Shown one piece after another: positions 15,862-23,804 of a stretch of DNA of 64,000 nt; position 1 is the first letter of the stretch; each line of letters starts with the position of its first letter. The translations under genes and the position numbers were made by a program. Under the pieces are notes generated by a model. The model saw nothing but the letters and a program-made list of their open reading frames with translations, did no database searches and had not been told where the DNA came from. The stretch is from Aliihoeflea sp052435735 (lineage in GTDB: Bacteria > Pseudomonadota > Alphaproteobacteria > Rhizobiales > Rhizobiaceae): contig JBQVNB010000016.1 in assembly GCA_052435735.1 (NCBI GenBank), positions 1-64,000 of the forward strand, written 5' to 3'.

Positions 15862-16370
15862 CGGCGATCAACAGCGGCGAGATCTTCCCGCCCTTCGTGA
15901 ACAAGCAGAAGGAAGTGGGCGTCAAGTACGACTTCGGGACGTTTGCACTGGCGACCTCGCTGTTCGAGATCAGGTAGCAGAATGCCTTCACCGATCCGGC
16001 AACGGGGGCGTTTTCGGCCGGTGGCCTGCAGGTCAACCGCGGGCTGGAGATCAGCGTGTTCGGCGAACCCGTCGACGGGCTCCGCGTTCTCGGCGGCATC
16101 ACCTTCCTCGACGCCGAACTCGCGCGCACCTCGGGGGCAGCTTCGACGGCAATGCGGTGCCGGGCGTGCCCCGGACGGCGCTCAGCCTTTATGGCGAATA
16201 CGATCTGCCGTGGATCACGCCGGGCTGACGCTGACCGGCAGGGCCGTCTATGACGGCAGCACCTATTTCGATCAGGCCAACACCCAGAAGGTGGACGACT
16301 GGACGCGCTTCGACATCGGCATGCGCTACGCGCTGGAAGGACCGCACGGAAAGCCGGTCGCGCTTACGGA
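15862..16370 (+). pseudogene. Decayed C-terminal part of a TonB-dependent siderophore receptor
   Basis: Fragments in all three plus-strand frames line up as the outer-membrane barrel of a TonB receptor: FVNKQKEVGVKYDF, then an in-frame stop, FTDPATGAFSAGGLQVNRGL, EPVDGLRVLGGITFLDAEL, a frameshift, VPGVPRTALSLYGEYDLPW, then YDGSTYFDQANTQKVDDWTR and FDIGMRYALEG. The terminal Phe-ending strand is not recognisable. At least two frameshifts and one nonsense codon show it is dead. It abuts the truncated ABC ATPase on the opposite strand, so a rearrangement removed the ends of both genes of a former iron-uptake cluster. Confidence 0.8.
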
Positions 16371-16397
16371 TGCTCGCCTTCGGAACTATCGGAAAAC

Positions 16398-16652
16398 TTG
16401 GCCGCGCTCACCGAGAAAATTATCGACGGGTATCCTTTGCGTTCGCTCGCAGTCGCGGGTGGAGATACGTCGAGCGTCGTATCGCGCCGGCTGGGATTGG
16501 AAAGCCTCATATTCGAAGGCCGGTTAGACGCTGGAGTCTGTGTCTGCCGAACGCATTCTGCAGACCCGTCACGCGATGGCTTGAGGCTTTTGTTGAAGGG
16601 CGGCCAAGTTGGTGGGCGAAGAATCTTCGACACGTTCGCAGCGATGATTTAG
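16398..16652 (+). pseudogene. C-terminal fragment of a four-carbon acid sugar kinase (OtnK/DUF1537 type)
   Basis: The 84-residue frame contains LRSLAVAGGDTSSVVSRRLG followed by LDAGVCVCRTHSADPSRDGL and LLLKGGQVGGRRIFDTF. This is the nucleotide-binding C-terminal pattern of DUF1537 kinases (AGGDTS, then LKxGxxG near the end). The N-terminal sugar-binding domain is absent, so it is a relic. These kinases phosphorylate acid sugars such as threonate or erythronate. Confidence 0.65.
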
Positions 16653-16969
16653 CCACTCCATTCAGAAGCTGGCAAACCCTAGGCCCGCTTGATTGCGAAC
16701 GCGGTCAAGGAACCTGTTGACGCACGTGGCGCTATTTCCGCAGAGACTGCAAATCCTTCCAGAACATCTTTCAGTCGCGCGATCTCGCCTTTCGTACTGC
16801 TAATTGCATCTGGCAGGTCTTGGGCTGAAAAGACTGCAAACCAAAGCTGACGGCCAAAGCTTCAGCGATGAATGACCCAGACTGCGTACATTGTTCAGAT
16901 TTTTGGCGCGGCGTTTCCGCCTCGCCCGAAGCACGCATTTCATCAGCATCGTTGACATGCCCGAATTAT
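16653..16969. other. Intergenic stretch without a supported gene
   Basis: No reading frame here shows protein-like composition. The right end holds a TTGACA box (16952-16957) upstream of the TetR gene, plausibly a -35 element. The rest appears to be decayed or non-coding sequence. Confidence 0.5.
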
Positions 16970-16985
16970 TTGTACAAACGTACAA
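16970..16985 (+). promoter_or_regulatory. TetR-type palindromic operator
   Basis: TTGTACAAACGTACAA is a perfect inverted repeat (6-bp arms, 4-bp centre), 25 bp before the TetR start codon and about where a -10 element would sit behind TTGACA at 16952. Such placement is typical of TetR autorepression. Confidence 0.6.
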
Positions 16986-17010
16986 GGGTCTTGGTCAATG
17001 GGAGGAAGAG

Positions 17011-17667
17011 ATGGCGGGCGATGTGCGTCAGAACCTGATCGATTGCGCAGCACGACTGTTTTCTCGCAACGGCTACAGCGCCGTCTCCATGCGCGAGATC
17101 GCCAAGGCGGCGAATGCCAATGTGGGAAGTCTCACCTATCATTTCGGCACCAAGGCCAATCTCCTGCGGGAAATCTATGAGAGCCGCACCGCGCCGATGA
17201 ACGCGCGACGGTTGGAGTTGCTGGGCGAGGCGCGGCGTATCCATGATCGCAGCGATCGGCTGCACGCGATCCTGCGCGCCTATGTGGTGCCAGCCTTCTC
17301 ATCGTCGACCGGTTCGGATGGCGGCGGTGCCGAGTTTACCCGGATGCGGGCGATCCTGTCGGCAGAGGGCAACGAGGATGCCCGATCGATCATCGCCCAG
17401 GCGTTCGACACCACGAGCCGTGCCTTCATCGAGGCGATCGGCGAGTGCGTGCCGGGCGCGCCTCTCGAAGGGCTGATCTGGCGCAGCCAGTTCCTGCTGG
17501 GCTCACTCTACTACGCGCTCATCAACCCGGAACGGATCAGCCGTCTATCGGATGGGCGGGTCGATGGTCACGACCACCAGCGCGCGATCGATGAAATCGT
17601 GGAGGCGGCGCATACCTCCTTCCTCGCTCTGGCGCCAGCGCAGAATGCGCGCACCGACGCAGTCTGA
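17011..17667 (+). CDS. TetR family transcriptional regulator
   Basis: The 218-residue protein has the classic TetR N-terminal helix-turn-helix (AARLFSRNGYSAVSMREIAK, then NVGSLTYHFGTKANLLREIY) and an all-helical ligand domain. ATG 17011 has GGGAGGAAGAG immediately upstream; an earlier ATG at 16957 would put the operator inside the gene. It precedes, in the same direction, the TAXI transporter and aromatic-acid genes, so it probably represses them and/or itself in response to a pathway metabolite. The effector cannot be deduced. Confidence 0.9.
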   Translation: MAGDVRQNLIDCAARLFSRNGYSAVSMREIAKAANANVGSLTYHFGTKANLLREIYESRTAPMNARRLELLGEARRIHDRSDRLHAILRAYVVPAFSSSTGSDGGGAEFTRMRAILSAEGNEDARSIIAQAFDTTSRAFIEAIGECVPGAPLEGLIWRSQFLLGSLYYALINPERISRLSDGRVDGHDHQRAIDEIVEAAHTSFLALAPAQNARTDAV

Positions 17668-17709
17668 CGGCACACTTCACCCAATCGGTTCAACACAGGG
17701 AGGACTACA

Positions 17710-18639
17710 ATGAAACTCTTGAAGACAATTGCCGCCATGGGCGTGGCACTCAGCCTCGTCGGGCCGTCGGTTGCGGCGGACCGCGTTTCCATCGGCACCG
17801 GCGGTACGGGCGGCCTGTTCTACGTCATCGGCGCCGGCATGGCCGAGCTTCTCAATCAGAACATGCCGGACACCACCGCCCGCGCCGAGGTCACGGGCGC
17901 ATCGGTCGAGAACATCCGTCGCGTGGCGGCCGGCCAGATGACGTTCGGCTTTTCCTCGTCCTCGACGCTTTACGAGGCAACGGTCGCCGAAGGCCCGTTC
18001 GAAGCAGCGCTGGACGTCGCCGCGATGGCCTATCTCTACCCCGCAGTCCTGCAGATCGCGACGATCGAGAGCACGGGCATCCAGTCCATGTCCGACCTTG
18101 CCGGCAAGCGCATCAATCTCGGACCTCCCGGCTCGAACTCGGCCGTTCTCGTCCAGCGCCTGATGGAAGCCTATGGGGTGTTCGAGCCCGGCAATGCGCA
18201 GTTCCTGTCCTATACCGAGGGCGCGACAGCACTCATGAACGGCACGATCGAGGCGACGGTCGTTCTGGCCGGCGCGCCGACGGCAGCGCTCATCGATCTT
18301 GGCGCGCAGCGCGACATGCGCCTTATCTCGGTGGACGAGGAAACCGTTGCGCCGCTCCTGGAGCAGTTCCCCTTCTACCAGCTCTACGAGATCGAAGCCG
18401 GCACCTATACGGGCCAGGACGAGACCGTGCTTGCGATCAACGATCCGGCCACGATCTTCACCAGCACGACGGCGAATGAAGAGACGGTCTACCAGATCAC
18501 CAAGGCGATCTTCGACAATCTGGAGGAGCTTGGCCAGGTGCATCCGCAGGCCGCCGCGATCGCGCTCGAGACCGCGACCAACGCCCCGATCGATCTGCAT
18601 CCGGGCGCCCGGCGCTATTTCGACGAAGCCGGCCAGTAA
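17710..18639 (+). CDS. TAXI family TRAP transporter solute-binding protein
   Basis: This 309-residue periplasmic binding protein has a Sec signal peptide (cleavage after SVAA, about residue 22) and the TAXI core SIGTGGTGGLFYVIGAGMAE, then AEVTGASVENIRRV and GKRINLGPPGSNSAVL. TAXI proteins deliver organic acids to TRAP permeases. An AGGGAGGACT ribosome site precedes the ATG. It is followed by its permease and by genes of the protocatechuate/gallate meta pathway, so the ligand is likely an aromatic-derived di- or tricarboxylate. Confidence 0.93.
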   Translation: MKLLKTIAAMGVALSLVGPSVAADRVSIGTGGTGGLFYVIGAGMAELLNQNMPDTTARAEVTGASVENIRRVAAGQMTFGFSSSSTLYEATVAEGPFEAALDVAAMAYLYPAVLQIATIESTGIQSMSDLAGKRINLGPPGSNSAVLVQRLMEAYGVFEPGNAQFLSYTEGATALMNGTIEATVVLAGAPTAALIDLGAQRDMRLISVDEETVAPLLEQFPFYQLYEIEAGTYTGQDETVLAINDPATIFTSTTANEETVYQITKAIFDNLEELGQVHPQAAAIALETATNAPIDLHPGARRYFDEAGQ

Positions 18640-18646
18640 CCGGCTG

Positions 18647-18673
18647 GGGCGCCCGAAACCCGGGCGCCCTTTT
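18647..18673 (+). terminator. Attenuator hairpin between TRAP binding protein and permease genes
   Basis: GGGCGCCCG-AAACC-CGGGCGCCC followed by TTTT forms a perfect 9-bp stem with a short U tract. A leaky terminator here would give more binding protein than permease, a common arrangement. Confidence 0.7.
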
Positions 18674-18712
18674 CCCAACTGCAATTGAAGCGTGCGCGCC
18701 AGCGAGGACGAG

Positions 18713-20659
18713 ATGGTTCGAGCAATGGATGAATTCCGCCAGCCGGGCGAAGGCGCCGGCGAAAGGGAAATCAGGACCGTTTCGGTGCTCTTTGCCATCC
18801 TGGCGATCACGGCCACCGCCCTCGTCATCCACGGCGCCTTCTTCGGCAACATCACCGCGCTGCTTCTGCGCTCCCTGTTCCTTTCGGTCGTTGCGGCCGC
18901 GGGCCTGATGGCGGCCGCGCTGCGCATGCGCCAGCCCCTCATCCGCACCGCGCTCTACGTGCTTGCTCTCATTGCCCTCGTGCCGGGGCCCTATCTCTAC
19001 CAGTCCTATCTCGACATCATCATGCGCGGCGCGATCGCCACGCGCATGGACGAGGTCATGTTCGTGACCATGCTCGTCGTGGTGCTGTTCCTGGTGCGCC
19101 TGACGATCGGCTGGTCGCTGATCATCCTGTCGGCCGTGGCGCTTGCCTATGCCTATTGGGGCTATCTGATCCCCGGCAAATACGGCCATGGCGGCTACGA
19201 CGTCTCGCGCCTGTCATCGACGCTCTTCCTGTCGACGGAAGGCTTCTACGGCGTCCCGATGGGGGTGGCGGTCGAATACATCCTCCTGTTCGCGCTGCTC
19301 GGCAACGTGCTGATGCGCATGGGCACCGGCCAGGTCTTCGTCGACATCGCGCGCGGCATGACGGGCCGCGTGCAGGGCGGGGCGGGGCTGTCGGCGACGC
19401 TGGCAAGCGCGATGCTGGGAACGATCAACGGCAGCGCGGTCGCCAATGTCGTCACCTCCGGCACCTTCACCATTCCCCTGATGCGCCGCACCGGCTTCAC
19501 GCCGGTCACCGCCGGCGCCATCGAGGCCGCCGCCTCGTCGGCGGGCCAGATCCTTCCTCCGATCATGGGCGCAGCCGCCTTCCTCATGGCCGAGATCATC
19601 GGCGTGCCCTATGGCCAGATCGCGCTTGCAGCGCTGGTGCCGGGCCTTCTCTACGTGCTTGCGCTGATGGTCGCGGTGCGCCTTGAAGCGGGTCGGCTGA
19701 ACCTCGAGCGCGACATGTCGGGCGGCCTCAGATTTCTCGGTGAGACGCTCAAGACACGCGGCTATCTGCTCCTGCCGCTGATCGGCCTCATCGCTCTTTT
19801 GATGACCGGCACGACCCCCACGCGCGCGGCCGTCTACTGCCTGCTGATCGCGCTGGCGATCAGCCCGTTCTCCGCCAATACGCGGCTGGGGCTGATGTCG
19901 CTGATCGACATCTGCCGCGCCACGCTTGTGTCGATCCTGCCGATCGTTGCTGCGGTGGCGGCGGCGGGCATCGTCATCGGCGTCCTCAACCTCACCGGCA
20001 TGGGGCTGATGGTGTCGAGCCTGATCATCGAGGTCGGCGGCTCCAACATCTGGCTGGTGCTGATCCTGACCGCCTTTGCCGCTTTCGTGCTGGGCCTCGG
20101 CCTTCCGACGTCCGCGGCCTACCTCCTGCTTGCCGTCCTGGTCGCCCCGGCGCTCGTGCGGCTCGGCATCGACCCGATCGTGTCGCACATGTTCATCTTC
20201 TATTACGGCCTCGTCTCGGCCATCACGCCGCCCGTCGCCCTTGCCGCCTATGCCGCGGCCAGCATCTCGGGCGCAGATGCAAATGCGACGGCGGTGGAAT
20301 CGATCCGGCTCGGCTTCGTCAAGCTGCTGGTGCCGTTCCTGTTCGTGACGATGCCGGGCCTTCTCCTGCGCGACGAGGTCTTCAACATCTGGCTTGCGAT
20401 CCCGCTGGCAACGATCGGTCTCACCGGGCTTTCGGTGGCGTTCGCTGGCTGGCTGGTGCGCCCGATGAGCTGGCTCGACCGGGCCGCCATGGCCGCCGGA
20501 TCGCTGCTCGTCCTTTGGCCTTCGCCGGTCGACGCCCATGATCTGACGACGCTCCTGGCGCGGGCGGGCGGCCTCGTCATCCTTGTGGTGATGACCATGC
20601 GCCTCATGAGCAGCACCTACAGGCCGGACCCGGCCGCCACCGCCCCTGAGCACAACTGA
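18713..20659 (+). CDS. TRAP transporter fused permease (DctQ-DctM type)
   Basis: The 648-residue protein is almost entirely transmembrane helices: an N-terminal four-helix small-subunit part fused to the large subunit, with characteristic loops GTINGSAVANVVTSGTFTIP and AAASSAGQILPPIMGAAAFL, then LGLGLPTSAAYLLLAVLVAP. Fused permeases are the rule in TAXI systems. It imports solute with a sodium or proton gradient. ATG 18713 is preferred (GAGGACG upstream); a GTG at 18692 is possible. It is the partner of the binding protein encoded upstream. Confidence 0.93.
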   Translation: MVRAMDEFRQPGEGAGEREIRTVSVLFAILAITATALVIHGAFFGNITALLLRSLFLSVVAAAGLMAAALRMRQPLIRTALYVLALIALVPGPYLYQSYLDIIMRGAIATRMDEVMFVTMLVVVLFLVRLTIGWSLIILSAVALAYAYWGYLIPGKYGHGGYDVSRLSSTLFLSTEGFYGVPMGVAVEYILLFALLGNVLMRMGTGQVFVDIARGMTGRVQGGAGLSATLASAMLGTINGSAVANVVTSGTFTIPLMRRTGFTPVTAGAIEAAASSAGQILPPIMGAAAFLMAEIIGVPYGQIALAALVPGLLYVLALMVAVRLEAGRLNLERDMSGGLRFLGETLKTRGYLLLPLIGLIALLMTGTTPTRAAVYCLLIALAISPFSANTRLGLMSLIDICRATLVSILPIVAAVAAAGIVIGVLNLTGMGLMVSSLIIEVGGSNIWLVLILTAFAAFVLGLGLPTSAAYLLLAVLVAPALVRLGIDPIVSHMFIFYYGLVSAITPPVALAAYAAASISGADANATAVESIRLGFVKLLVPFLFVTMPGLLLRDEVFNIWLAIPLATIGLTGLSVAFAGWLVRPMSWLDRAAMAAGSLLVLWPSPVDAHDLTTLLARAGGLVILVVMTMRLMSSTYRPDPAATAPEHN

Positions 20660-20685
20660 CGAACGATAACATGCAGGAACGAACG

Positions 20686-21561
20686 ATGACGCCCGAGCCG
20701 CTGCCTTTCCACCCCAATCCGAAGAAGCCGGACATCGCGCTGCCGCAGGGCGCCTGCGACGCGCATTGCCACGTCTTCGGTCCAGCCGCGCGCTTTCCTT
20801 TTGCCCCGCAGCGCACCTATACGCCGATCGACGCGCCGAAGGAGAAGCTGTTCGCCCTGCACCGCCATCTCGGGCTCGAGCGCTCGATATTGGTGCAGGC
20901 GAGCTGCCACGGCACCGACAATGCGGCCATGCTGGACGCGATCGCCGCAGGGGAAGGGCGCTATCGCGGCATCGCGATGGTGGAGCGCGACATTGACCAG
21001 AGCGAACTGGAGCGGTTGCACGAAGGCGGCGTGCGTGGCGTTCGCTTCAACTTCGTCACGCATCTTGGCAAACCGGCCGATCTCGACGCGATCCGCGAGA
21101 TCACGGCCAAGATCATCCCGCTCGGCTGGCATGCGGTCGTGCATTTCGATGCGCATCGGCTCGAGGGCCTTGCGCCCTTCCTGCGCGAGCTGCAATTGCC
21201 GATGGTGATCGACCATATGGGCCGCATCGACGCCTCGGCCGGCCCCGAGCAGCCCGCCTTTCAACTGCTTCTCGACCTGATGCAGGACGAGCGCTTCTGG
21301 GTGAAGGTCTGCGGCTCGGAGCGCATTTCCCGCGCCGGGCCGCCCTTCGAGGATGCGGCGATCTTCGGTGCCATCCTGGTCGAGAAGTTTCCCGACAGAG
21401 TTCTGTGGGGCACGGACTGGCCGCATCCGAACATCAAGAAGCACATGCCGGATGACGGGGCGCTGGTCGATCTCCTGAAGATCATCGCGCCGCGACCCGA
21501 GCTGATGCAGAAACTTCTCGTCGACAACCCGACGCGCCTCTACTGGCCCGAGACTCTTTGA
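20686..21561 (+). CDS. ligI: 2-pyrone-4,6-dicarboxylate hydrolase-like amidohydrolase
   Basis: LigI opens the lactone 2-pyrone-4,6-dicarboxylate to 4-oxalomesaconate in protocatechuate and gallate degradation. The 291-residue amidohydrolase has the family residues: CDAHCHVFGP (His pair), VRGVRFNFVTHLG, VIDHMGRID and LWGTDWPHPN (catalytic Asp). ATG 20686 is chosen because AGGAACG stands in front; ATG 20671 lacks a ribosome site. It follows the TRAP permease closely, is co-directional with the next two pathway genes, and probably belongs to one operon with them. Confidence 0.85.
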   Translation: MTPEPLPFHPNPKKPDIALPQGACDAHCHVFGPAARFPFAPQRTYTPIDAPKEKLFALHRHLGLERSILVQASCHGTDNAAMLDAIAAGEGRYRGIAMVERDIDQSELERLHEGGVRGVRFNFVTHLGKPADLDAIREITAKIIPLGWHAVVHFDAHRLEGLAPFLRELQLPMVIDHMGRIDASAGPEQPAFQLLLDLMQDERFWVKVCGSERISRAGPPFEDAAIFGAILVEKFPDRVLWGTDWPHPNIKKHMPDDGALVDLLKIIAPRPELMQKLLVDNPTRLYWPETL

Positions 21562-21574
21562 AGGAAACCGCCTC

Positions 21575-22306
21575 ATGAGCAACAAGACAGCACTCGTCAT
21601 CAGCGCCCACTCGGCCGACTTCGTCTGGCGGTGCGGCGGGGCGATCGCGCTGCACGCCGACAAGGGCTACGACGTCACGGTGGTGTGCCTTTCCTATGGA
21701 GAGCGCGGCGAAAGCGCCAAGCTGTGGAAGAAGGACGGCATGACGCTGGACACCGTCAAGACAGAGCGGCGGCGCGAGGCGGAAAAGGCAGCCAGAGCGC
21801 TTGGCGTTCACGACATCCAGTTCTTCGACCTCGGCGACTACCCGCTCGAGATGACGCGCGAAGCGAAGGATCGGCTCGTCGACGTCATGCGCGCCGTGCA
21901 GCCGGAGTTCATGCTGACTCACTCCAAATTCGATCCATACAATGCCGACCACATGTATGTGTCGCAGTGGACGCTGGAATGCCGCGCCATCGCGCAGGCC
22001 TGGGGCCACAAGCCCGGCGAAAAGGTCCTCGGCGCGCCGCAGGTCTATCTGTTCGAGCCACACCAGAGCGAGCAGATGGAATGGAAGCCCGACACCTTCC
22101 TCGACATCTCGCAGGTCTGGGAGAAGAAGTGGGCCGCGATCCAGTGCATGGAGGGCCAGGAGCACTTGTGGCACTATTACGAGAACGTCGCCCAGAACCG
22201 CGGCAACCACTTCATGCGCAATTCGGGCGGCCAGTCCGGCGGGCGCAAGTCGACCCATGCGGAAGGCTTCCAGTCGATCTTCCCGCGCACTGTGGATGAA
22301 TTGTGA
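21575..22306 (+). CDS. galB: 4-oxalomesaconate hydratase, GalB-like (PIG-L family)
   Basis: This 243-residue protein of the PIG-L/LmbE zinc-hydrolase fold begins ALVISAHSADFVWRCGGAIA, where PIG-L proteins carry the zinc motif HxxD (here HSAD). It continues CLSYGERGESAKLW and has FDPYNADHMYVSQ for the third zinc ligand. Pseudomonas putida GalB, the 4-oxalomesaconate hydratase of gallate breakdown, has this fold. With LigI before it and the aldolase after it, hydration of 4-oxalomesaconate to 4-carboxy-4-hydroxy-2-oxoadipate is the natural assignment. The unrelated amidohydrolase-type LigJ is not used here. Confidence 0.85.
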   Translation: MSNKTALVISAHSADFVWRCGGAIALHADKGYDVTVVCLSYGERGESAKLWKKDGMTLDTVKTERRREAEKAARALGVHDIQFFDLGDYPLEMTREAKDRLVDVMRAVQPEFMLTHSKFDPYNADHMYVSQWTLECRAIAQAWGHKPGEKVLGAPQVYLFEPHQSEQMEWKPDTFLDISQVWEKKWAAIQCMEGQEHLWHYYENVAQNRGNHFMRNSGGQSGGRKSTHAEGFQSIFPRTVDEL

Positions 22307-22977
22307 TGGGCGTCGTCGTTCAGAACATCGAGCGGGCCGATCCGGCGGTCGTCGCGCGGCTCGGCGCCTGCGGCGTCGCCACCGTCCACGAGGCGCAGGG
22401 GCGAAAGGGGCTGCTTGCCTCCTACATGCGGCCCATCTATCGCGGTGCCCGCAGCGCCGCCAGCGCGGTAACGATCTCGGCCCCGCCTGGCGACAACTGG
22501 ATGCTGCATGTCGCGATCGAACAGCTCCGCGACGGCGACATTCTGGTGCTTGCGCCGACCAGCCCATGCGAAGACGGTTATTTCGGCGATCTTCTGGCGA
22601 CATCGGCCATGGCGCGCGGCTGCCGCGGCCTGATCATCGACGCAGGCGTGCGGGACGTCGCGGACCTGACGCAGATGGGGTTTCCGGTCTGGTCGAAGGC
22701 GATATTTGCGCAGGGCACGGTCAAGGAGACGCCGGGCTCGGTCAACGTTCCGGTCGTGTGCGCGGGTGCTCTGGTCAATCCGGGCGACGTGATCATTGCC
22801 GATGACGACGGCGTGTGCGTCGTCGCCCGCGCCGAAGCCGAAGAGGTCGCGAAAAGGGCCGAGGCGCGCTTGGCCGCCGAAGAGGAGAAGCGCCAACGGC
22901 TCGCAGCCGGGGAGCTGGGTCTCGATATCTATAACATGCGTGAGCGACTTGCGGGAAAGGGCTTGAAGTATATCTGA
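22306..22977 (+). CDS. ligK: 4-carboxy-4-hydroxy-2-oxoadipate aldolase / oxaloacetate decarboxylase
   Basis: The 223-residue class II aldolase (RraA-like fold) shows GVATVHEAQGRKGL, the GDNWMLHVAIE segment, GLIIDAGVRDVADL (catalytic Arg and metal Asp) and NPGDVIIADDDGVCVV. It cleaves 4-carboxy-4-hydroxy-2-oxoadipate to pyruvate and oxaloacetate, the last step of the pathway. The start ATG shares one base with the GalB stop (TGATG), indicating coupled translation. Alternative names are galC and proA. Confidence 0.88.
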   Translation: MGVVVQNIERADPAVVARLGACGVATVHEAQGRKGLLASYMRPIYRGARSAASAVTISAPPGDNWMLHVAIEQLRDGDILVLAPTSPCEDGYFGDLLATSAMARGCRGLIIDAGVRDVADLTQMGFPVWSKAIFAQGTVKETPGSVNVPVVCAGALVNPGDVIIADDDGVCVVARAEAEEVAKRAEARLAAEEEKRQRLAAGELGLDIYNMRERLAGKGLKYI

Positions 22978-23096
22978 CGACGCAGTCGCAGATACTTCCA
23001 GGACCTTGAGCGCGCGCTGCTCGAGCCTCCACGCCGGTTGGCGCCGAGTGCCGGATCGGCGATTAGCTTCTGCCGTATGTCAGCCTGCCGTCGATA

Positions 23097-23750
23097 TCAG
23101 CAGTCGGCAGCGTCTTCATCCGGCGCCGTCAGGGTCACTGCGGCGTCTTCGTCGGGCTCGGCAGGAGCCTGCGGTCCTTCGACGGCGGTTTCGCCGCTGA
23201 TCGGGTCGAGGCCGGAGGCGACCTCCGGGTGCTCCTGCTGGGGCGAGGAATCGAGCTCTTCCGACTGGCTGGTGCCGATGTCGGAGCCGCCGAGACCGCC
23301 CGTCCAGCCGCTGGAGCCCGAGCCGCCGGGTGCGGTGCCGGCGTCAGGGCCGGCAACCGGCTGCGTTTCGGATTCGGACTGCTCGGCGGAGGCCTCTTCG
23401 CCAGCGACGTTTTCGCGTTCCGGCTCATCATCGGCAGCGGGTGCATCCGCTTCGGTAGCGGGCGCATCCGCTTCGGCAGCAGGCGCATCCGGTTCACTTT
23501 CGGCTTCGAGTGACGCCTGCATGTCATCGGTCGAGCCAGTGGTGGCCGACTGGCCGGCAGGTTCGATGCAGTCGCCGCGTTCAGGCTGTGTCTCGTCCTG
23601 CGTGGTGGCCGAGGCGGCATCGCCGGCGGGCGCGGCGGGTTCCGTCTGGCCGGCCTGCGGGGCGGCGGCAGGCGGCGGCGTCTGGGCATAGACGAGCGAG
23701 GCCGTCATCATGGCGCCAGCGAGCGGCAGGGCGAACAGGGACCGTTTCAT
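23097..23750 (-). CDS. Secreted Pro/Ala/Glu-rich low-complexity protein
   Basis: The 217-residue product starts with a clear signal peptide (MKRSLFALPLAGAMMTASLV, cleavage after YAQ) and the rest is disordered: Pro/Ala/Glu/Asp-rich with short imperfect repeats such as EADAPA-TEADAPA and a Gly/Ser segment. Only two Cys occur, including one as the final residue. GGAGG precedes the ATG. I do not recognise a family. It lies just downstream of selD on the same strand and may be co-transcribed with it, but nothing else ties it to selenium. Confidence 0.7.
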   Translation of the reverse strand: MKRSLFALPLAGAMMTASLVYAQTPPPAAAPQAGQTEPAAPAGDAASATTQDETQPERGDCIEPAGQSATTGSTDDMQASLEAESEPDAPAAEADAPATEADAPAADDEPERENVAGEEASAEQSESETQPVAGPDAGTAPGGSGSSGWTGGLGGSDIGTSQSEELDSSPQQEHPEVASGLDPISGETAVEGPQAPAEPDEDAAVTLTAPDEDAADC

Positions 23751-23804
23751 GCCATTCCTCCATAAATCAGTGACCGGTAAAACACGCGAAACCGCATTTC
23801 GTTG

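Noticed and set aside
16891..17010. Longer N-terminus for the TetR protein
   Set aside because: It would include the palindromic operator and lacks a ribosome site, while ATG 17011 has a strong one.
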